Origin: Larix kaempferi
Taxonomy: Eukaryota > Streptophyta > Pinopsida > Pinales > Pinaceae
Direction: 5' to 3'
NCBI GenBank assembly: GCA_027924585.1
Contig: BSBM01000994.1
Coordinates: forward strand, 11,229,001 to 11,293,000
Length of the DNA stretch: 64,000 nt
Shown here: positions 35,034-49,000 of the stretch, piece by piece
Numbering within the stretch: position 1 is the first letter of the stretch
Layout: each line of letters begins with the position of its first letter
Program-made: the position numbers and the translations under genes
Notes under the pieces: model-generated
The model's database searches: none
The model's input: the letters and a program-made list of their open reading frames with translations, nothing else
Told to the model about the DNA's origin: nothing

Positions 35034-37417
35034 CACAACATTTTAAACTTTGGCATTGTTGCATATCAACTTTGTTTAAAACAATCTTGGGTCTCTATTT
35101 CCAGTTTCTACTTTAGGCAATGGCCCTGATAGATTCACATTCCATTCATTTTTAAATACAAATTGTTTTGAATAAATGTTACTGTATAGGTAGTCAAGCC
35201 AAAAGAAATCGAACCCTATCCTGTCACCTGTATTTTATACAACATTATTCAATCTGGAAATGAATCATTTACAACATTATGTAGATCTTTGCATAATATT
35301 GCTTTCATAATTATTTTAAGCGGGTTCCAGTCAATGGAATCGTGATGCCATAAGACCACAAATATAATGACAATATTAGATTTCCTGTTTCTTTTAATTG
35401 CATTTAGGTGTATAACAATAATATAAAAAGGTCATTTGAATAACACTACTGTGCATAAACTTAAATCGAAATATCATTTGGTAAGATGGCTTGAGAGCCG
35501 CATTGCTTTGTAAGATTAAAAATCCATACGACATGGATAAAATGTTAATCATAATGCATTTATAAAACTCAAACCCTATCCAGCAATGCGAACAGAGTTC
35601 TCTCTCGACCAGTTAACATAGGGTCTGTGTGTGAATACAATCAACTTTTAACTCTGGAAAATGTTGCATCCAATGTACTACAATTTGGTTTAAAGTTAAA
35701 GGGTCACAGCTCAACCATAGAGTCGATCTCCTATGCCGAGATTTATGGCATGTATATAAAAGTAAAACACATCTGCAAATATAATTCATCCTACAATTAA
35801 TTTGTTATGGTTTACAATTGTGATGGAAACCAAATCTAGATCCATACTACAGTTTAAATGCTATTCGTAAATAGAGTAGATAGAAACAAGGTCAAATTCC
35901 ATGCTGAAATGAAAAGTCATTTTTATACGACTTCAATATGAATGTATAAACTTTGTCCAATAACGCAAATCCACTCACTTTAGTATAATTCTATATAATT
36001 ACAATACTTTGCTTGACTGTAAATAAACAATAATTACTTTGTTTATAGTAATCCCTTTGTTTATCAACAAATATATGAAATAACCCTTTTCACAGTAATT
36101 TAATTGTCTATCAAATAATAGAACAATAATTGTGTATATTGCAAAGCATGACATGTAAACATATGGTTCACATGTCTACATTAATTATGCCAGGATCATA
36201 GACATGCATTCTCATCTATATATTCTACAACAAGAGCTATTCTAGTTAATACATTTGATGAATCTCAAATAGATAACATAAACAGAGAATATGACATGAT
36301 TCATGTCTCAGGATTATATATCCACATTTATCTTGCATCTTGGTTTACACCTTAAACCATTAATGGTTTCAGTCTACATTTAAACATGCATACATCACAA
36401 ATTCTGAGGGCATCTCAGAATAGATCCTCAACCTGTACTATGTTGCAGAGAGATAATAATAAAAACACATCCATGCTCAGGGTTTAGTATAAACCTATAA
36501 ACTGTTCAGATTTGGTAAAACAAATCCTCAAAAGTAAATCATCACTTATACATAAGCAAACCCTTGCAATTGTACCATAAAAATTATCATATAAATGCAA
36601 CATATAAACTTATCTATATTCTAATAACCAGTGGAGCCTAGCCACAAACCTCCTAGCCTTTGACCAGCAAGTCCTCCTTGCTACCAGGTCAACCCCGAGT
36701 TGAGTTCATAGTCCCTCTGGTTTAGAGTTTACATTTTAACTACCCTTAACTTGTTCCCCAAGTTATTTATAAAATTTTGTGGCAACAGGCAACCCAACAT
36801 CCAACTCAATGTTTTTGAGCACTAGGATGCTCCAGGTGATTTTAAGCATCATCCATTAAGAGAATAAATTAGACACAACCTATTTAGAGTAACTATAGTG
36901 CTCCTACCAGCTTGGGGTAGTTATCCTACCTTAACACAACCAAGTGTTCAAGCTATAGCCAGATGCTATGATATCTCTTGTTCTGGTTCACTTTTGTGCT
37001 ACAAAAATGCCCCCATTTACTTGTATTCATTTAGCTTTGGTTATTGTTATTCCCAACTCCCATTTCTCTTTTTGTGATAATTGATGATGAGAATGTTCAT
37101 AATGTGAATGAGTTCCTATTTTCCCTTTTTATTCTCTTTTGGGATGAATTCTCTCATTTTATTAATTCTTTAATTTCAATATTATCCCTAAAATTTTCTT
37201 TAGGGTTCATAAATTTCTCCAATAATAATTTCTCATTATTATTTTAATTGGCATTTACCCTCCAAACCATTGGGACTGTGATTCCCATCTCATTAATGTG
37301 TCGTTCCAACTAGTCATCAGAAATTAATTTTCCAAATCTCTAGTGTTGCCTAAGTAAAATCAAATAATACTTAGCAAAATATAAAAGGGGTTAAATTCCA
37401 ACATTTGGGGTATTACA
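32649..37417 (-). repeat. 3' LTR of element D
   Basis: 4,769 bp, pairing with 54195-58886 along its length, with scattered substitutions and small indels. It contains an (AT)n tract at about 35001-35032 that is shorter in the other copy. Small ORFs (33499-34604) are non-coding. Confidence 0.93.
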
Positions 37418-37432
37418 ATTCCCCTCCCCTCA
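37418..37432 (-). other. PPT of element D
   Basis: On the minus strand TTGAGGGGAGGGGAAT abuts the LTR start. Confidence 0.88.
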
Positions 37433-37493
37433 AGTTTTCACCGTACTCGGTGTTAAACAATTTTCAAAATAACAAATAACATAATAAGCAAAA

Positions 37494-38930
37494 TTAGTTT
37501 GTGTCATGCACTTCTTCGAACATAAAAGGGTATGTTGCTCTCATTTCCTTTTCCATTTCCCAGGTAGCCTCTTTAGGCTTATAGTGCTCCCATTTCACTT
37601 TTACTTGAACGATGGTTCGATTCCGAAGTACCACTTCTTTCCGTTCCCATATGCATACAAGATCTGTCTGGAAGTCTCCTTATGATTCCACCTGAATCAC
37701 ATGCCAATTTACAATATGCTTAGAATTATATACACATTTCCTCAGCAATGAAACATGAAACACATCATGTACTTTAAAATTTCTGGTAGAGCTAATTTAT
37801 AAGCAACAAATCCTACTCTAGCAAGTATTTGGAAAGGACCATAGTGTCTTGGTGCAAGTTTGGAAACCTTTCCCAAACAAAAAGAGCTTTTATTTTCTTT
37901 CACTCTTAGGAATACATGATCCCCAATTTGAAATTATTTATGTTTTCTATGCTGAATTGCATAGATTTTATGCCTGTCTTGACTAGTTTTTAAGTTTGTT
38001 TTAACTTTCTGCACAATGTTTTCTAGTTCTTCTAACAATTTAGGACCCAACACAATCCGGTTCACCGGATCATCCCAAGTCACAGGGGTTTTACACTTTC
38101 TGCCATATAAAACTTTGAATGGACTCATTCTTGCAAAAGTTTGGTACCCATTATTATAAGCTAATTCAACTAAGTGTAGGTAATTTTCCCATTGTTTTGG
38201 GTTATCCATGACATACAAGCAAAGCATGTCCTCCAGGATTTGATTCACCCTCTCAGTCTGTCCATCTGGTTGAGTATGGTAGGTTGTACTAAAGCTTAAC
38301 TTTGTCCCCAAACCTGTAAACAACTCCTTCCAAAAATGTGAAGTAAACTTTGTATCCCTATCGGATACAATCACCTTAGGAATTCCATGAAGTCAAAAGA
38401 CTTCTTTCATGAATATTTATGCAATATGTATTGCTTTGAATGTGGATTTAACTGATCTTAAATGAGATTCCTTAGTTAACTTATCCACTACAACCACGAT
38501 GGCATCATGTTTCTTGTTATTTTTAGGCAACCTAGTGATGAAATCCATGGAAATAGTCTCCCATTTCCATTCTAGTATAGGTATAGGTTGTTACAAACCA
38601 GCCATGTGTTGATGTTCCACTTTCACCCATTGACAATCCGTACACTTTGCTATGTACTCAACAATTTCAGACTTCAATCAGGGCCAGTAGTACTGCTTTT
38701 TGACAGTCGTTATCATTTTTTTGATAGCCTGGATGACCCAAATACGGTCTCCAGTGAAATTCATCCAGAATCACATGCTTTAATTCTGTCTGATCTGGTA
38801 TAAAAATTATGTTTTTGAATAACAAACCTTCTTTGGATATGCTGTAATTTGTTGCTTGTTGTTCTAAATTTTCAGCATGGCATTTTTGCCTTAAATTCAT
38901 ATATTTTGGGTCTTTATCAGCTATAGTCTG
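37494..38930 (-). pseudogene. pol: Integrase with chromodomain-like C-terminus, element D
   Basis: The zinc-binding region (38667-38900) has HWRPYLGHPGYQK. The core has VSDRDTKFTSHFWKELF (second catalytic Asp) near 38360 and THQ-type TQPDGQTERVNQILE (Glu) near 38260. The GPY-like end is APRHYGPFQILARVG near 37830. At about 37690-37500 decayed coding reads RTIVQVKVKWEHY followed by ATWEMEKEMRATYPFMF, the pattern of the chromodomain-like tail of chromoviruses, which directs integration to heterochromatin. It ends with a TAA at 37494-37496 after EEVHDTN. Stops interrupt the first half of the core. Confidence 0.87.
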
Positions 38931-40095
38931 AATTTTAATACCAACTTAGAATGAAAACTGCTAACTGAAGTCATAGTTAACATGTGCATTCATCTACTAA
39001 GTGCATAAGCTATTTTGTTTTCTTTACCTTTGATATGTTGAATTTCAAAATAAAAATCACTTAAGAAAGCTAGCCACTGTTCCTACCTACCATTTAGGTT
39101 TGGTTATTCGAAAAGGTATTTCAGCCCAATGTGATCAGTTTTAAGAACAAACCTTTTTACAAGAAGGTAATGTCACCACATTTTGAAAGCATGAATTATG
39201 GAAGCCAATTCTAAATCATGCGTTGCATAGTTTACTTCATGCATCTTTAATTTTCTAGATTCATAAGCGATTATCGAACCATATTGCGTTAACATGCCTC
39301 CCAAACCATCCTTGCACGCATCCGTGCATACTACAAAGTCACCATAAGGATCATCCACCTTTAGAACAAGAGCTGAAGTAAGCAACTATTTCAGCTTCGC
39401 AAAACTAGCTTCACATTTGGTTGTCCAAATAAACTTGACTTCCCTCCTCTAAAGGGATGTGATAGGATGAGCCACTTTGGAGAATCCTTCAATGAATTTC
39501 TGATAGTACCCGGATAATCCCATAAAAGAGCGGACATCGTTTACATTTTGGGGCATGGGCAATCTCATTATGGGCTTGATCTTATCAGGATCCACCGCAA
39601 TGCCTTGGGATGATATTATGTGACCCAAATATTGTATTTGGTCTTTGTAAAATTCACATTTAGTTAACTTCGCATATAACTAATTTCCCCTTAAACTTGC
39701 AGCACTAACCTTAAATATTCCTCATGCTCACTTTCATTCTTTGAGTATATGAGTACGTCATCAATCAACACCACAACAAACTTATCCAGGTACTTACTAA
39801 AAACATTTTTCACAAGTCACATGAGTGCGACAAGTGCATTCGTCAAACTAAATGGAATCACCACAAATTCATAATGTCCATACCTAGTATGGAAATATGT
39901 CTTATGCACATTTTCTTCTTTAATTCTAATTTGATGATAACCCGACCTCAAATCTATTTTCAAGAAGACGGTGGCACCTCCAATTTGATCGAACAGATCA
40001 TCAATCCTTGGAAAGGGATACTGATTTTTTATAGTTACTTTATTCAATTATCTATAGTCTGTACACAACCAAAACGTGCCATCCTTCTTCCATAC
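38931..40095 (-). pseudogene. pol: RT (C-terminal part) and RNase H of element D
   Basis: RT continues from the F insertion at 40095: [51 protein letters not shown], then the active-site region [15 protein letters not shown] near 39760 (L-I-D-D, so the Tyr/Phe of the box is lost). RNase H is at 39173-39385: DFVVCTDACKDGLGGML and YESRKLKMHEVNYATHDLEL. Frames are broken between them. Confidence 0.87.
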
Positions 40096-42315
40096 TGTTA
40101 TCTCCAGATCTACTCCAGCAAAATTATTATTTGTAATGGTTTTAAAATTTGGAAAAATAGGGGTTTAGTGCCAAAGTCTCGATTAAGAATAAAATCAATA
40201 TGGATATATGGAACTACAAATATGTTCACCAATTACATGTTTCATACAGTACTCATACAAATGGGTATCAAGAACCGAGTTTGCCAAGTCATGGTCACAG
40301 GAAACAGTGATGTTTGAGTATTAAGAAATGCATCAGCAGTTGTCGATGGCATCCACAAAGGCGTGAAGAAGGACACGACTCTTATGATCCTCACAATTTG
40401 AGTAGTCATCTCTCTAGTTGTTCAAATTTCTAGAAGGATGGCCCAAATGAGCTTATGATGGTCTCGACATTGTTTTCAACATTCTAGTAATTGTCTTTGT
40501 AATTGCGACCTGCGATTTTTATTTTCTTTGAAGTAATCTCTCACACACGGTCCTTCACAATTAATAAAGTTGTATTGATTGTTGAGGGTGCAAATGGTGG
40601 AGCAAAGGCAGCCGCAGGTTCACCAAGTACAAAGGTACTGGCAGAATTGAAGAACCCTAAAAGCCTCTAGGCATTGAGATAACACTCAAAAGTCAAGGCG
40701 AATTAGAATCCCTCAGATGCAGGGGAATTATCTGACAATATTGGACTGATCGCATGTATAAAAAATATCAAATGAGATTGCATTGGAATCAAAATGAGCT
40801 CAAGTATCAAGTAGAGAATATTATCACCTTGAGCGATTAAAAGGATTTTATAATCATTTGATCCCAATTTCTAAATCCCAAGTCCATCAAGTAGCATTAC
40901 ACATCTACGTGACAAGTGTGCTATGAAGAGTCAGAAGTCTTGTACAGCGTGCCTTCAATGTTAATTGGAGAAATAGCAGTTAAAATATGAGATCCTCACT
41001 CACAGGTTAAAAATCCATTGCTGGAGATTAAGCCACCCATTAGCTAAGTGTCACGCAGAGTTTGAATGCTTGTCAATTATGGGACATCAAATCTGCTTAA
41101 ACATATTTTTATCCCTATATTATACAGGTGGCAGAGCATGTGGCATCAAGCAGTTGAATTCCATAAAGAACATTTCAGGATAAGGATCGATAAACTATAT
41201 TCCAGGTTAAACGCCCAGGTGTGTAGTGCCACAGAATGTCCAGCATCCAAATGTCAAACCACCGGTCCTCATCGAAAGTTTTAATAGCTACAAGTATATG
41301 GGATCAAAGAATTTAACAAATATTTATCATATTCAGATTTGAGGGATTTTATCAGTCTTTTCAGGGATTCAATTACAAGTGGCAAAGGATTTGGAGCCTG
41401 TCAGATTAATTCCAGATTTCAAGTACTAGCTTTGTATTATCTAGCAGTTAAAGATAAGCTCCAGATTTAAAAAAAAGGGGGGGATTAGTCTCAGATTCGA
41501 ATTCAAGTGGCAAAGCTTCCAGCAATTTATACTCCAACAAGTGTCAACAATCAAATTTTCAACTCCAACATTCCCAGATTCTTTGCAACAAATCAAAATT
41601 TTTTCTCAAGTATTGGCTAAGAGATTGAAACAGCGCAGAGGTTGTAATCTCTATTTATTTCATCATTTTGTAAGGAAGAGGCGGGGGTAGAATTCTAGTC
41701 GAGAAGGGCTCGAGAGCAGAGAGGACAGAGTTCTTCCTTTCATGAAGGAGCAGAGGTCTCGTTAAAGGGACTGTGGGGTTGGCAGTTTTGGGAGTAATGC
41801 TTGATCTATTGTAAGCACATCTGTGTAGCATGAACATTTTGCAGCTTCAATGACAGGTTCTAGTTTTGAATAAACTTGATGATGATTTGCCCTTGTGTTA
41901 TATAAATTGTCTCTCTGATAATTCTGTTATGTATATGGTCGTTCATATTCCATTACAATAATTCTTATCGTGAGATGACAGTTATCTTTTATTTTTACAA
42001 ACATTGACAGTTTCACTTCATGATTTAGGATCATAGTACCTGGATGTTGAACTTTGTGATTGATTTCATGTTATACAGCATCTGTTTGTTTATCTTGTTG
42101 CTCTGATTCATACCAGCCTATCACTTCAATACTTTGATTTTCTTGTATCATACCAATGTGTGACATCTACCAGTTTGGTTTATTGTAAATTGTGTGATGC
42201 TTTTACAGCTTTTGATTTCATACCAATTTGTGTTTTCAGTGTGATTTCATTTGATTTATACAAAGATTTCCTTAATCTTGAATCCCGTAGTCTAGGTTCA
42301 ACTTTAGGGATAACA
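40096..42315 (+). mobile_element. Element F: probable solo LTR, 2,220 bp, in RT of D
   Basis: Bounded by TGTTATCTCC and GGGATAACA (TG..CA with inverted TGTTATC/GATAACA ends) and by a perfect 5-bp repeat CATAC at 40091-40095 and 42316-42320. RT reading WGAPVILV on one side and KKDGT on the other joins cleanly if it is removed. There is no internal repeat pair, PBS, PPT or pol, so a solo LTR left by recombination fits best. Orientation is not set. The small ORFs inside it are not credible genes. Confidence 0.82.
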
Positions 42316-42955
42316 CATACCAAGATCACCGGTGCTCCCCACGGGGACACACTTGGATGTACATAACCTTTTTCTAACATCTCCTACAATTGTGCTTTTA
42401 ATTCTATCAATTCAGGAGTACTCATTCGATAAGATGCCTTAGAAATAGTTACTGCTCCTGGAGACAGGTCTATTGTAAAATCCAGTTCTCTCTTGGGAGG
42501 TAACTCAGGAATTTCTAGGGAAACACATCCCCAAATTCAGCAAACACGGGTTGTTTTGTTAAATTTGAAAATTTTCCTTTCTGATTTTCTACTAAGTGGA
42601 TAGCATATAATTTACACCCTTTTCGTGCATTTATTTTCAACTGTAGTGCAGAAATTTCCCTTAATTTTACTGCTCTTACAATTCCTTGAATAATTTCAAA
42701 TTGCCTAACATCATTTACAAAAGTAATAGATTTTTTATAGCAGTCTAGGACAACCCTATGTTTTTCCATCCAGCCCATACCGATAAGTAAATCATAAGAT
42801 CCCAATGACAAAACATTTAAATTTGTACTAGTGTAGGAGTCATTTAACTTTAAAGGGTCTATATAACTTTTACATGCACCGGAATCAATCAAGATAGACA
42901 CAGGTGTCCCGGAAATCATACCTTCAACCTTGATAATAGAAGCCTATTTTTCTTC
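42316..42955 (-). pseudogene. pol: Protease and RT N-terminus of element D
   Basis: The protease has a normal active site ILIDSGACKSYI (Asp codon at 42886-42884) and the later motif YDLLIGMGWMEKHRVVLDC. The RT linker contains FAEFGDVFP, and RT starts LEKGYVHPSVSPWGAPVILV at 42380-42321, where element F interrupts it. Confidence 0.88.
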
Positions 42956-43778
42956 TTATCGATTGTTTAATCGAGCATAAATTCTTGGACTCCTTGCTAC
43001 ATCTTGAACGGTAGAATCCTCTTGCAGATTGTGAACTGATTTATTTTTATCATTCCCATGAGGACATTCATACCATCTATGATTTTCTCCACAACCCCAG
43101 CATTTGAGCAATTGTTTAGATGGTGTGTTTTTAGGTTTTCTTGTACTTTCAGTGTTCACCTTCTTACTTGGTGGCACAAAATTTGATTGTGATTTGCTTC
43201 CATCTAACTTGTTTCTGAAAGGTGCATGTGTAACTTGATTTTTAAAGTTATTTGGCTTATGACCTTTCTGTCTACTTTCAGACTTTGTCTTCTTCTTTTC
43301 ATTCCACCGCTTCGATACTTCATCCTTGTTCCGACTCTACTCATGACACAACCTAGCCTTTCTGAAAGCCTCTTCCAAGGTCTTTGGTTCATCTAACTCT
43401 ATCCGATCCTTGAAACTAAAAGGTAAACAATTCAGGAAACACTGAATTCTGACTTTTTCATCTTGAATATAGGGAATGTACTTGAGTAATTCCATAAACT
43501 TGCTGATTAAATCCTCCATAGTTTGTTGTCCCAGTTTTAAGTCGTAAAAATATTTTACCTTCATGTCAAAGTACCTTTCAGACAAATACTTTTGTTTGAA
43601 GAACATCGCAAAAGCTTTCCATTTCACCTTTTTCTCATTGATAGCTTTTGTCAACTTAAGGTCATCCCACCATGATGAAGCTTTCTCTTGCATATTGAAA
43701 ATAGAAATCCTTGCCTTTATGAAACTAAAGTAGTCAAACATTCGTAAATATTTCTCTATGTCCCTTAGCCACAGTTCA
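42956..43778 (-). pseudogene. gag: Gag of element D, C-terminal part
   Basis: Capsid-like core at 43337-43741: NMQEKASSWWDDLKL, KWKAFAMFFKQKYL, then TMEDLISKFMELLKYIPYI. The basic stretch is followed by one CCHC knuckle CWGCGENHRWYEC (43102-43064). The upstream end LWLRDIEKYLR abuts element E at 43778; the other part of gag resumes at 53492. Confidence 0.88.
43774..43778. repeat. TSD of element E, left copy
   Basis: GTTCA; the right copy at 53492-53496 is ATTCA. Confidence 0.8.
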
Positions 43779-45469
43779 TGTAATACCCCATTTTGACCCT
43801 TAGGATATGTTAGCTTTTAATGTAAATGTTGTATACATGTGATCTATGTTTTCCTAGCGTGGAGCACAAGGCCAAGGCCCCGCTAGTGGAAGCTTGAATT
43901 TTATTTAAAGAAAAGTATTAGACATTATGTTTCCCATGTGTTATTTAGCCATGGAACATTGTAAAAATGATGTAAATAAACACCATAAATAAAATACTGA
44001 AACTGGCTATGGAGGCAACAAATGAGAAGGGTCCATGTGTATGAACTAGGGAATGGTGAGGGGGTTGTGGGATTGAACCATAGGCTGCCATATATCACCT
44101 TGAGAACCCATTTGACTTACCTTGCTGACATTTATTTTTGTTGTAAAGAAGTTGTTGAGGAATTCAGTCCATGGATTCAATGGAGCATGGGTAGCCCAGA
44201 AATTCGTATGGCAGGGTATGGGCTCTGTTTTGCTTGACCCACAAGTCACTCTACCTCTTGGTAATCCTTCCAATCTCATTCCCATTCCATTGTTGATCAC
44301 CCAACATCATTTTTCCATAAAAAAAAACGAATTGCTAGCAGAGAGAAAAACCAGAAATCGCAACTTGGAAAGAGCCCACGTTTTGAAGAGCCATAAATGC
44401 CCAGAATTGATATTTGATAGTGAAATCCAATAGGGGATCCATAGGTATGAACCTTGGGGCGAATTTGGGAGCATTAGCTACCCTGAAATCCATTGGAAAA
44501 CCCAGTTTTGATAGCCCAGAAACCCAGTGACGGGATTGAGTTATTTGTTGCCATAATGGTGAGAAATCCAAGAGTGGAGGTTTGAACAGAGGATGGGATT
44601 GCTTGAATTGAGCTTGAGATGTCTGTATCTCTGTGGTTGAGCTCATGGGCTTAGCATCCTCATCATTTCCTTATTGCATGCTTGATAAACCCAGTTGTTT
44701 GCTATCTTAGCATGATCGTTTGAGTGAATCCATGGCTGTGAGTGAGCCTATCTAGTTCCTCCTTAGTGGATACAAAGCCCAGCTCGGGGGTGATCTCTCA
44801 GCTAAAAGAATATAGGCTGGACAGAGATATATGGTTGAGTGGAACGTTGCTCTCACGTAGCTAGTCATTTCGACGTTTGTATTTCAAGATAAGTATTCTC
44901 TGTGGATTAATTTATTTGCATTATGTGTTCAACAATGTGTTAATCCTGTATGTTAAATTACTCATGTTACTTGGATGAAATGATTATCTTAAATTAGTTG
45001 GCATGATGCCTGTGCATAGCATGAGAATGGGATGGATTATTGTATGACCATTTCATCATTCTGCCTAGAAGAAATAGGCCGATGCATCTCCTTCTGCTTG
45101 TATGTTATTATGGTTATTCCTCTGTATTTATTAAATGAGTTGTGTTAATTCTATGTTCTGTAATGTATTAAATAATGAATGGTATTTGGATGATGAATGC
45201 ATATCTTATTATGGATAACATGTAATCTGTGTATACCATGAGAGCATGCTTGCTTCCTCGCATTATAATTCATCACCTGTTTGTGAATGGTATGTTGATG
45301 CATTCCATTCTAGCTGTGTGTTAATATGTTTAATTTCGCTGTGTAAATGAATTGTGCGTCTTATTTTAAATGACAAAATTTTATCATTATGGCTTGGGGA
45401 CGAATTAGACACCCCATGTTGCAGTCATGTTCCCTCCCTTACATTGAATAGATGGAAGGGGATGTGAGA
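43779..45469 (+). repeat. 5' LTR of element E
   Basis: Begins TGTAATACCCCATTTTGACC; the end reads GATGTGAGA, aligned with TACGTGACA in the other LTR, so its terminal CA has mutated to GA. Confidence 0.92.
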
Positions 45470-45472
45470 GAG

Positions 45473-45484
45473 CGGTATTAGAGC
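45473..45484 (+). other. PBS of element E
   Basis: CGGTATTAGAGC, two mismatches from the tRNA-iMet PBS TGGTATCAGAGC that D has intact. Confidence 0.75.
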
Positions 45485-45737
45485 CCAGCTTGCAGCACTT
45501 GGGCTACCTTGGCCAGACTTTGAATTTATAGGCATGTAACAGGACGTTTTAACACAGTATTGGGAAGTTGAGGGTGAAATTTTGATTGGGGAAAATGACA
45601 GAGTAAAACTTCTCAGATGAGGAAGAAAATTACATAGGTGCATAGATCTCTCCAAGAGCTTTCCAACGGTACTAGACTTGCCTCATTTGGCCAAGGGACG
45701 AAGGAGATACGGACCACACAAGTTGCAGGAAAACATA

Positions 45738-46034
45738 GGTGTTTTCGCAGTTTCGGGATGCGGGTTGCAAGATGGTTACATCCCCATGACCGCAGCTTGA
45801 CCCCCCAAACCCGCAATGTTGGATTGTGGGATGCGGGATGCGGGATGCAGGATGGTTACATCCCCGTGACTGCAGCTTGATCCCCCCCGAACCCGCAATG
45901 TCGGATTGTGGGATGTGGGATGTGGGTTGCGGGATGGTTACATCCTCGTGACCGCAGCTTGAACCCCCCCGAACCCGCAATGTCGGATTGCGGGATGCGG
46001 GATGCGGGATGCAGGATGTGGGTTGCGGCCTGTG
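45738..46034 (+). repeat. About 80-bp tandem repeat with GGGATGC heptamers
   Basis: GATGGTTACATCC recurs at 45771, 45851 and 45933, each followed by GACCGCAGCTTGA and AACCCGCAATGT. Between units a GGGATGC heptamer is itself repeated. A poly-A of about 16 follows at 46041. Confidence 0.88.
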
Positions 46035-46059
46035 TGTATCGAAAAAAAAAAAAAAAGAG

Positions 46060-49000
46060 TATAGAGCCCGAAATTTAAATTTTGAATAGCAAGAGCATGC
46101 AAGGTCAGAATTGGATGAGGTCAATGGCATTTTGAGGCCATTGATGAAGGCCATAAATGAACTAGTGAAGATCTCGATCCCATTATGCTCCAATTGGGCA
46201 TAAATTTGAGATTAATGGCTTTCACAAATCGGTGTCCTGATGCTTGACAGAAGGTTGGATTGGGCTGAAATTGATATGGGGCAGTCATGAAACAGGAACG
46301 ATGTTAAGTTTTGAGTTTTGGAGCCAAACTACAAAGGATGTGGAGACGGGGTTTGCAAGAAGGCCAAAAAGCACTATTCCGGGCCACGTTTTGGGACTTT
46401 TGAAAAGCTTGCAGTGGTTGAAAGTGACCCTATAATTTGGAATCAAGAAAATTACTGAACTCAATATTTCATATTCTCAGTCAACCAGACATATTCCGTT
46501 AGACAAGGATTTCCCAGAAATGCACCGTTTGGGAAATAGCCATTTTTGGCCCAAAATTTGGAATTTTGGAAAAACGTGAAAAGTGAGAAGTAGTAAAATC
46601 CAGAAATTAATAGAAGATGAATGGTGCATCAGAATAGAGATACGCGAGTTGCTGAGCGTTCCTTGTTATATGGACTAACATCGCCCAGTAGAAAAGTTTT
46701 CGTGATTCATCATAGAAGTTGGCATTCGGGATCAAAATACAACTGTGTAAAAATGTGCAGAATTGGGGTGAAATAATGTAGTTCCCACACCCGATGTCGG
46801 AATGAAACAAGTGGACAAGCATTGGAAATCATATCCAGCAGGGAACAATGGTGCATAGGCAGAATTCAAATGGGTGCATCAAACGTCATAGATAATTAGA
46901 ACTGAAAGGTGCCAGTGACTATTTTTGACATATTGTTGTCAATATGGGCAAATTCTAGAATTGCATGCTTGAAAGTAGCATGCCATGAAATCAAACCAAC
47001 TACGATGTGAAAGAGGAAGTTCATGCAAAGATGAGGGATCGGAAAGGGAATTCCTTAACCCCTGTCTTGCTAACTGCATTTATATTTTATAAGCTTTATG
47101 TGCATAAAATTATGGCATGAGAATGCTGAAAATGCAAGAGATTAGATGAGTGGCAGGAATATGCATTGATTGGCATATTAATAAACATTGCACAGTGCAT
47201 AAGTATATGTTTTGCATGCATGTGACATTACATATTGGTAAAAGTAGTGATATTTTACATATGCAGTGAACCAATATTGTAGTTGATAATCACTATTGGT
47301 GATTGGTTTTGGTTGTAGGACCAAAGACAACAGAAGCATGGCTAAATTTGTTAAGGATATTGTCGCATGAAGCCAACAAACTTATGAAGAAAGGATGGTG
47401 CAACAAATCTGTGATCATGAGGTTATCAAAAGGACCGTGTAGCCTTCGTAAGAGGCCAACCGATCAGGTAACATCAAGTGATGTTAATGACAACCATGCA
47501 GGTAATGGTTATTGATGCATAATTGCATAAATGTTGAAAGAGGATTTGGTAAGATCCCCTCGGCTATGTTTGAACTATGTTGATTTGGTTTGCATGTGGT
47601 ATTGAGTGCCCAAATGGGAATGTTAGCCTACCAAGTATGGTAAGGTGTGGGTAAGTGAAGGCAATGATCCTTACACCCTATACTTGCTTAGAATCTCAAT
47701 GCATTCATATGAAAGTATATCATGCCATTTGAGTATGTCGATTGTGAGTTTAACAACTAAAGCAAGTGGGGATCGGTGGTCCTGATTATGGTAATGCATG
47801 GTATATGAGATAGTCATGATTAAGTCATAATATGCTTGAATGCATAGTACTCATGAAACAATGCAAGGTAGCATTGAGTGGATGTGCATTGAGAGATTTT
47901 ATAAATCTTGTAGTTAAGCATTGAGTGAATGCATATGAAAAACTTGATTAAATGTTGTGAATATGCATGCATGTGGGTAGCTACACCTGAGGAGATGTAT
48001 TGTGTGCATGCATGATTGTGATATATGTATAAGTCCCATTGTAATTGAGCAGTAGATGAAATGATGAAATAATGATAATTCTGAGATCATTTCATGAGTT
48101 GTTATGAATGCAGGGGAAGAATTGCATGAAGGTAGTCATGATTGATAGGCTTCCAGAGTGCTCTGTTGGAAGGCCAGAGTTGTATAAATGATATGGCTAT
48201 GAATTAATGAGCATTTAAAAGCTTTAAGTTGATTGCATAAATGATGTGACTGTACCTTGCAATTTTAGTATGATAATGATTTACGTGAAGTAAATGAGTT
48301 TGTTATATTGATATGTTAACAGCTGGAAGTGTTTGAATTATGGAATGTTATAATTCTGGAAATGCTTCAGTGATTGTTGCAGCAATGAAATATTATATGC
48401 ATGGAGACTTACAAAGTGTTGGCTGATTGAAGTTTCAGATTTCAGGTAGATTGTTCTAGGCATGGCAATGTGGGAAAGTCCATGATGAAGGCTGGAGTCT
48501 ACCATGTGCAAAAGCCAAAGGTTATGAGAAGATTCTCATGGGTGTGAAATTTAACTTATGCACGAGACAAATCTGAAAATATTCTCATTTATGTTTATGA
48601 GAATAATATCATGGTTCCAAATCTAATTTCTGTAGGGAGTAGATTTGAAAATTCGATTTAGAGCTTATGAGAAGGAATCTCATGGTTGAGAAATCTCAGA
48701 TTTGTAAATATTCAGATTTGAAATTTTGCTTATAATTACTAATCACTGTTTAGCTTATGAAAAATTGTGTCAGAAGGACATGTTGTAGGTGGATGTCCAT
48801 GTATGGCAGCAAACATAACTCCATAATGGACAAAATGGTGCCACTTACAAGAGCCAGGCAATATGAGGATAGCCTCATGGCTAAGAAAATCAATTTATGT
48901 AGTCGATAGAGTTGCAAATTCATATTGAATTTAATTATTAGTGCCATTGATTGGTTATGAAACAATCAGATTTGAATTGTATTGTTAAATGTTGCTGACT

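Noticed and set aside
43996-44646. ORFs repeated at 51946-52593
   Set aside because: They are in the two LTRs of E and reflect LTR duplication, not a gene family.
47303-47515. 70-residue ORF in element E
   Set aside because: No domain, no repeat elsewhere in the window, and typical of chance in 4 kb of AT-rich DNA.
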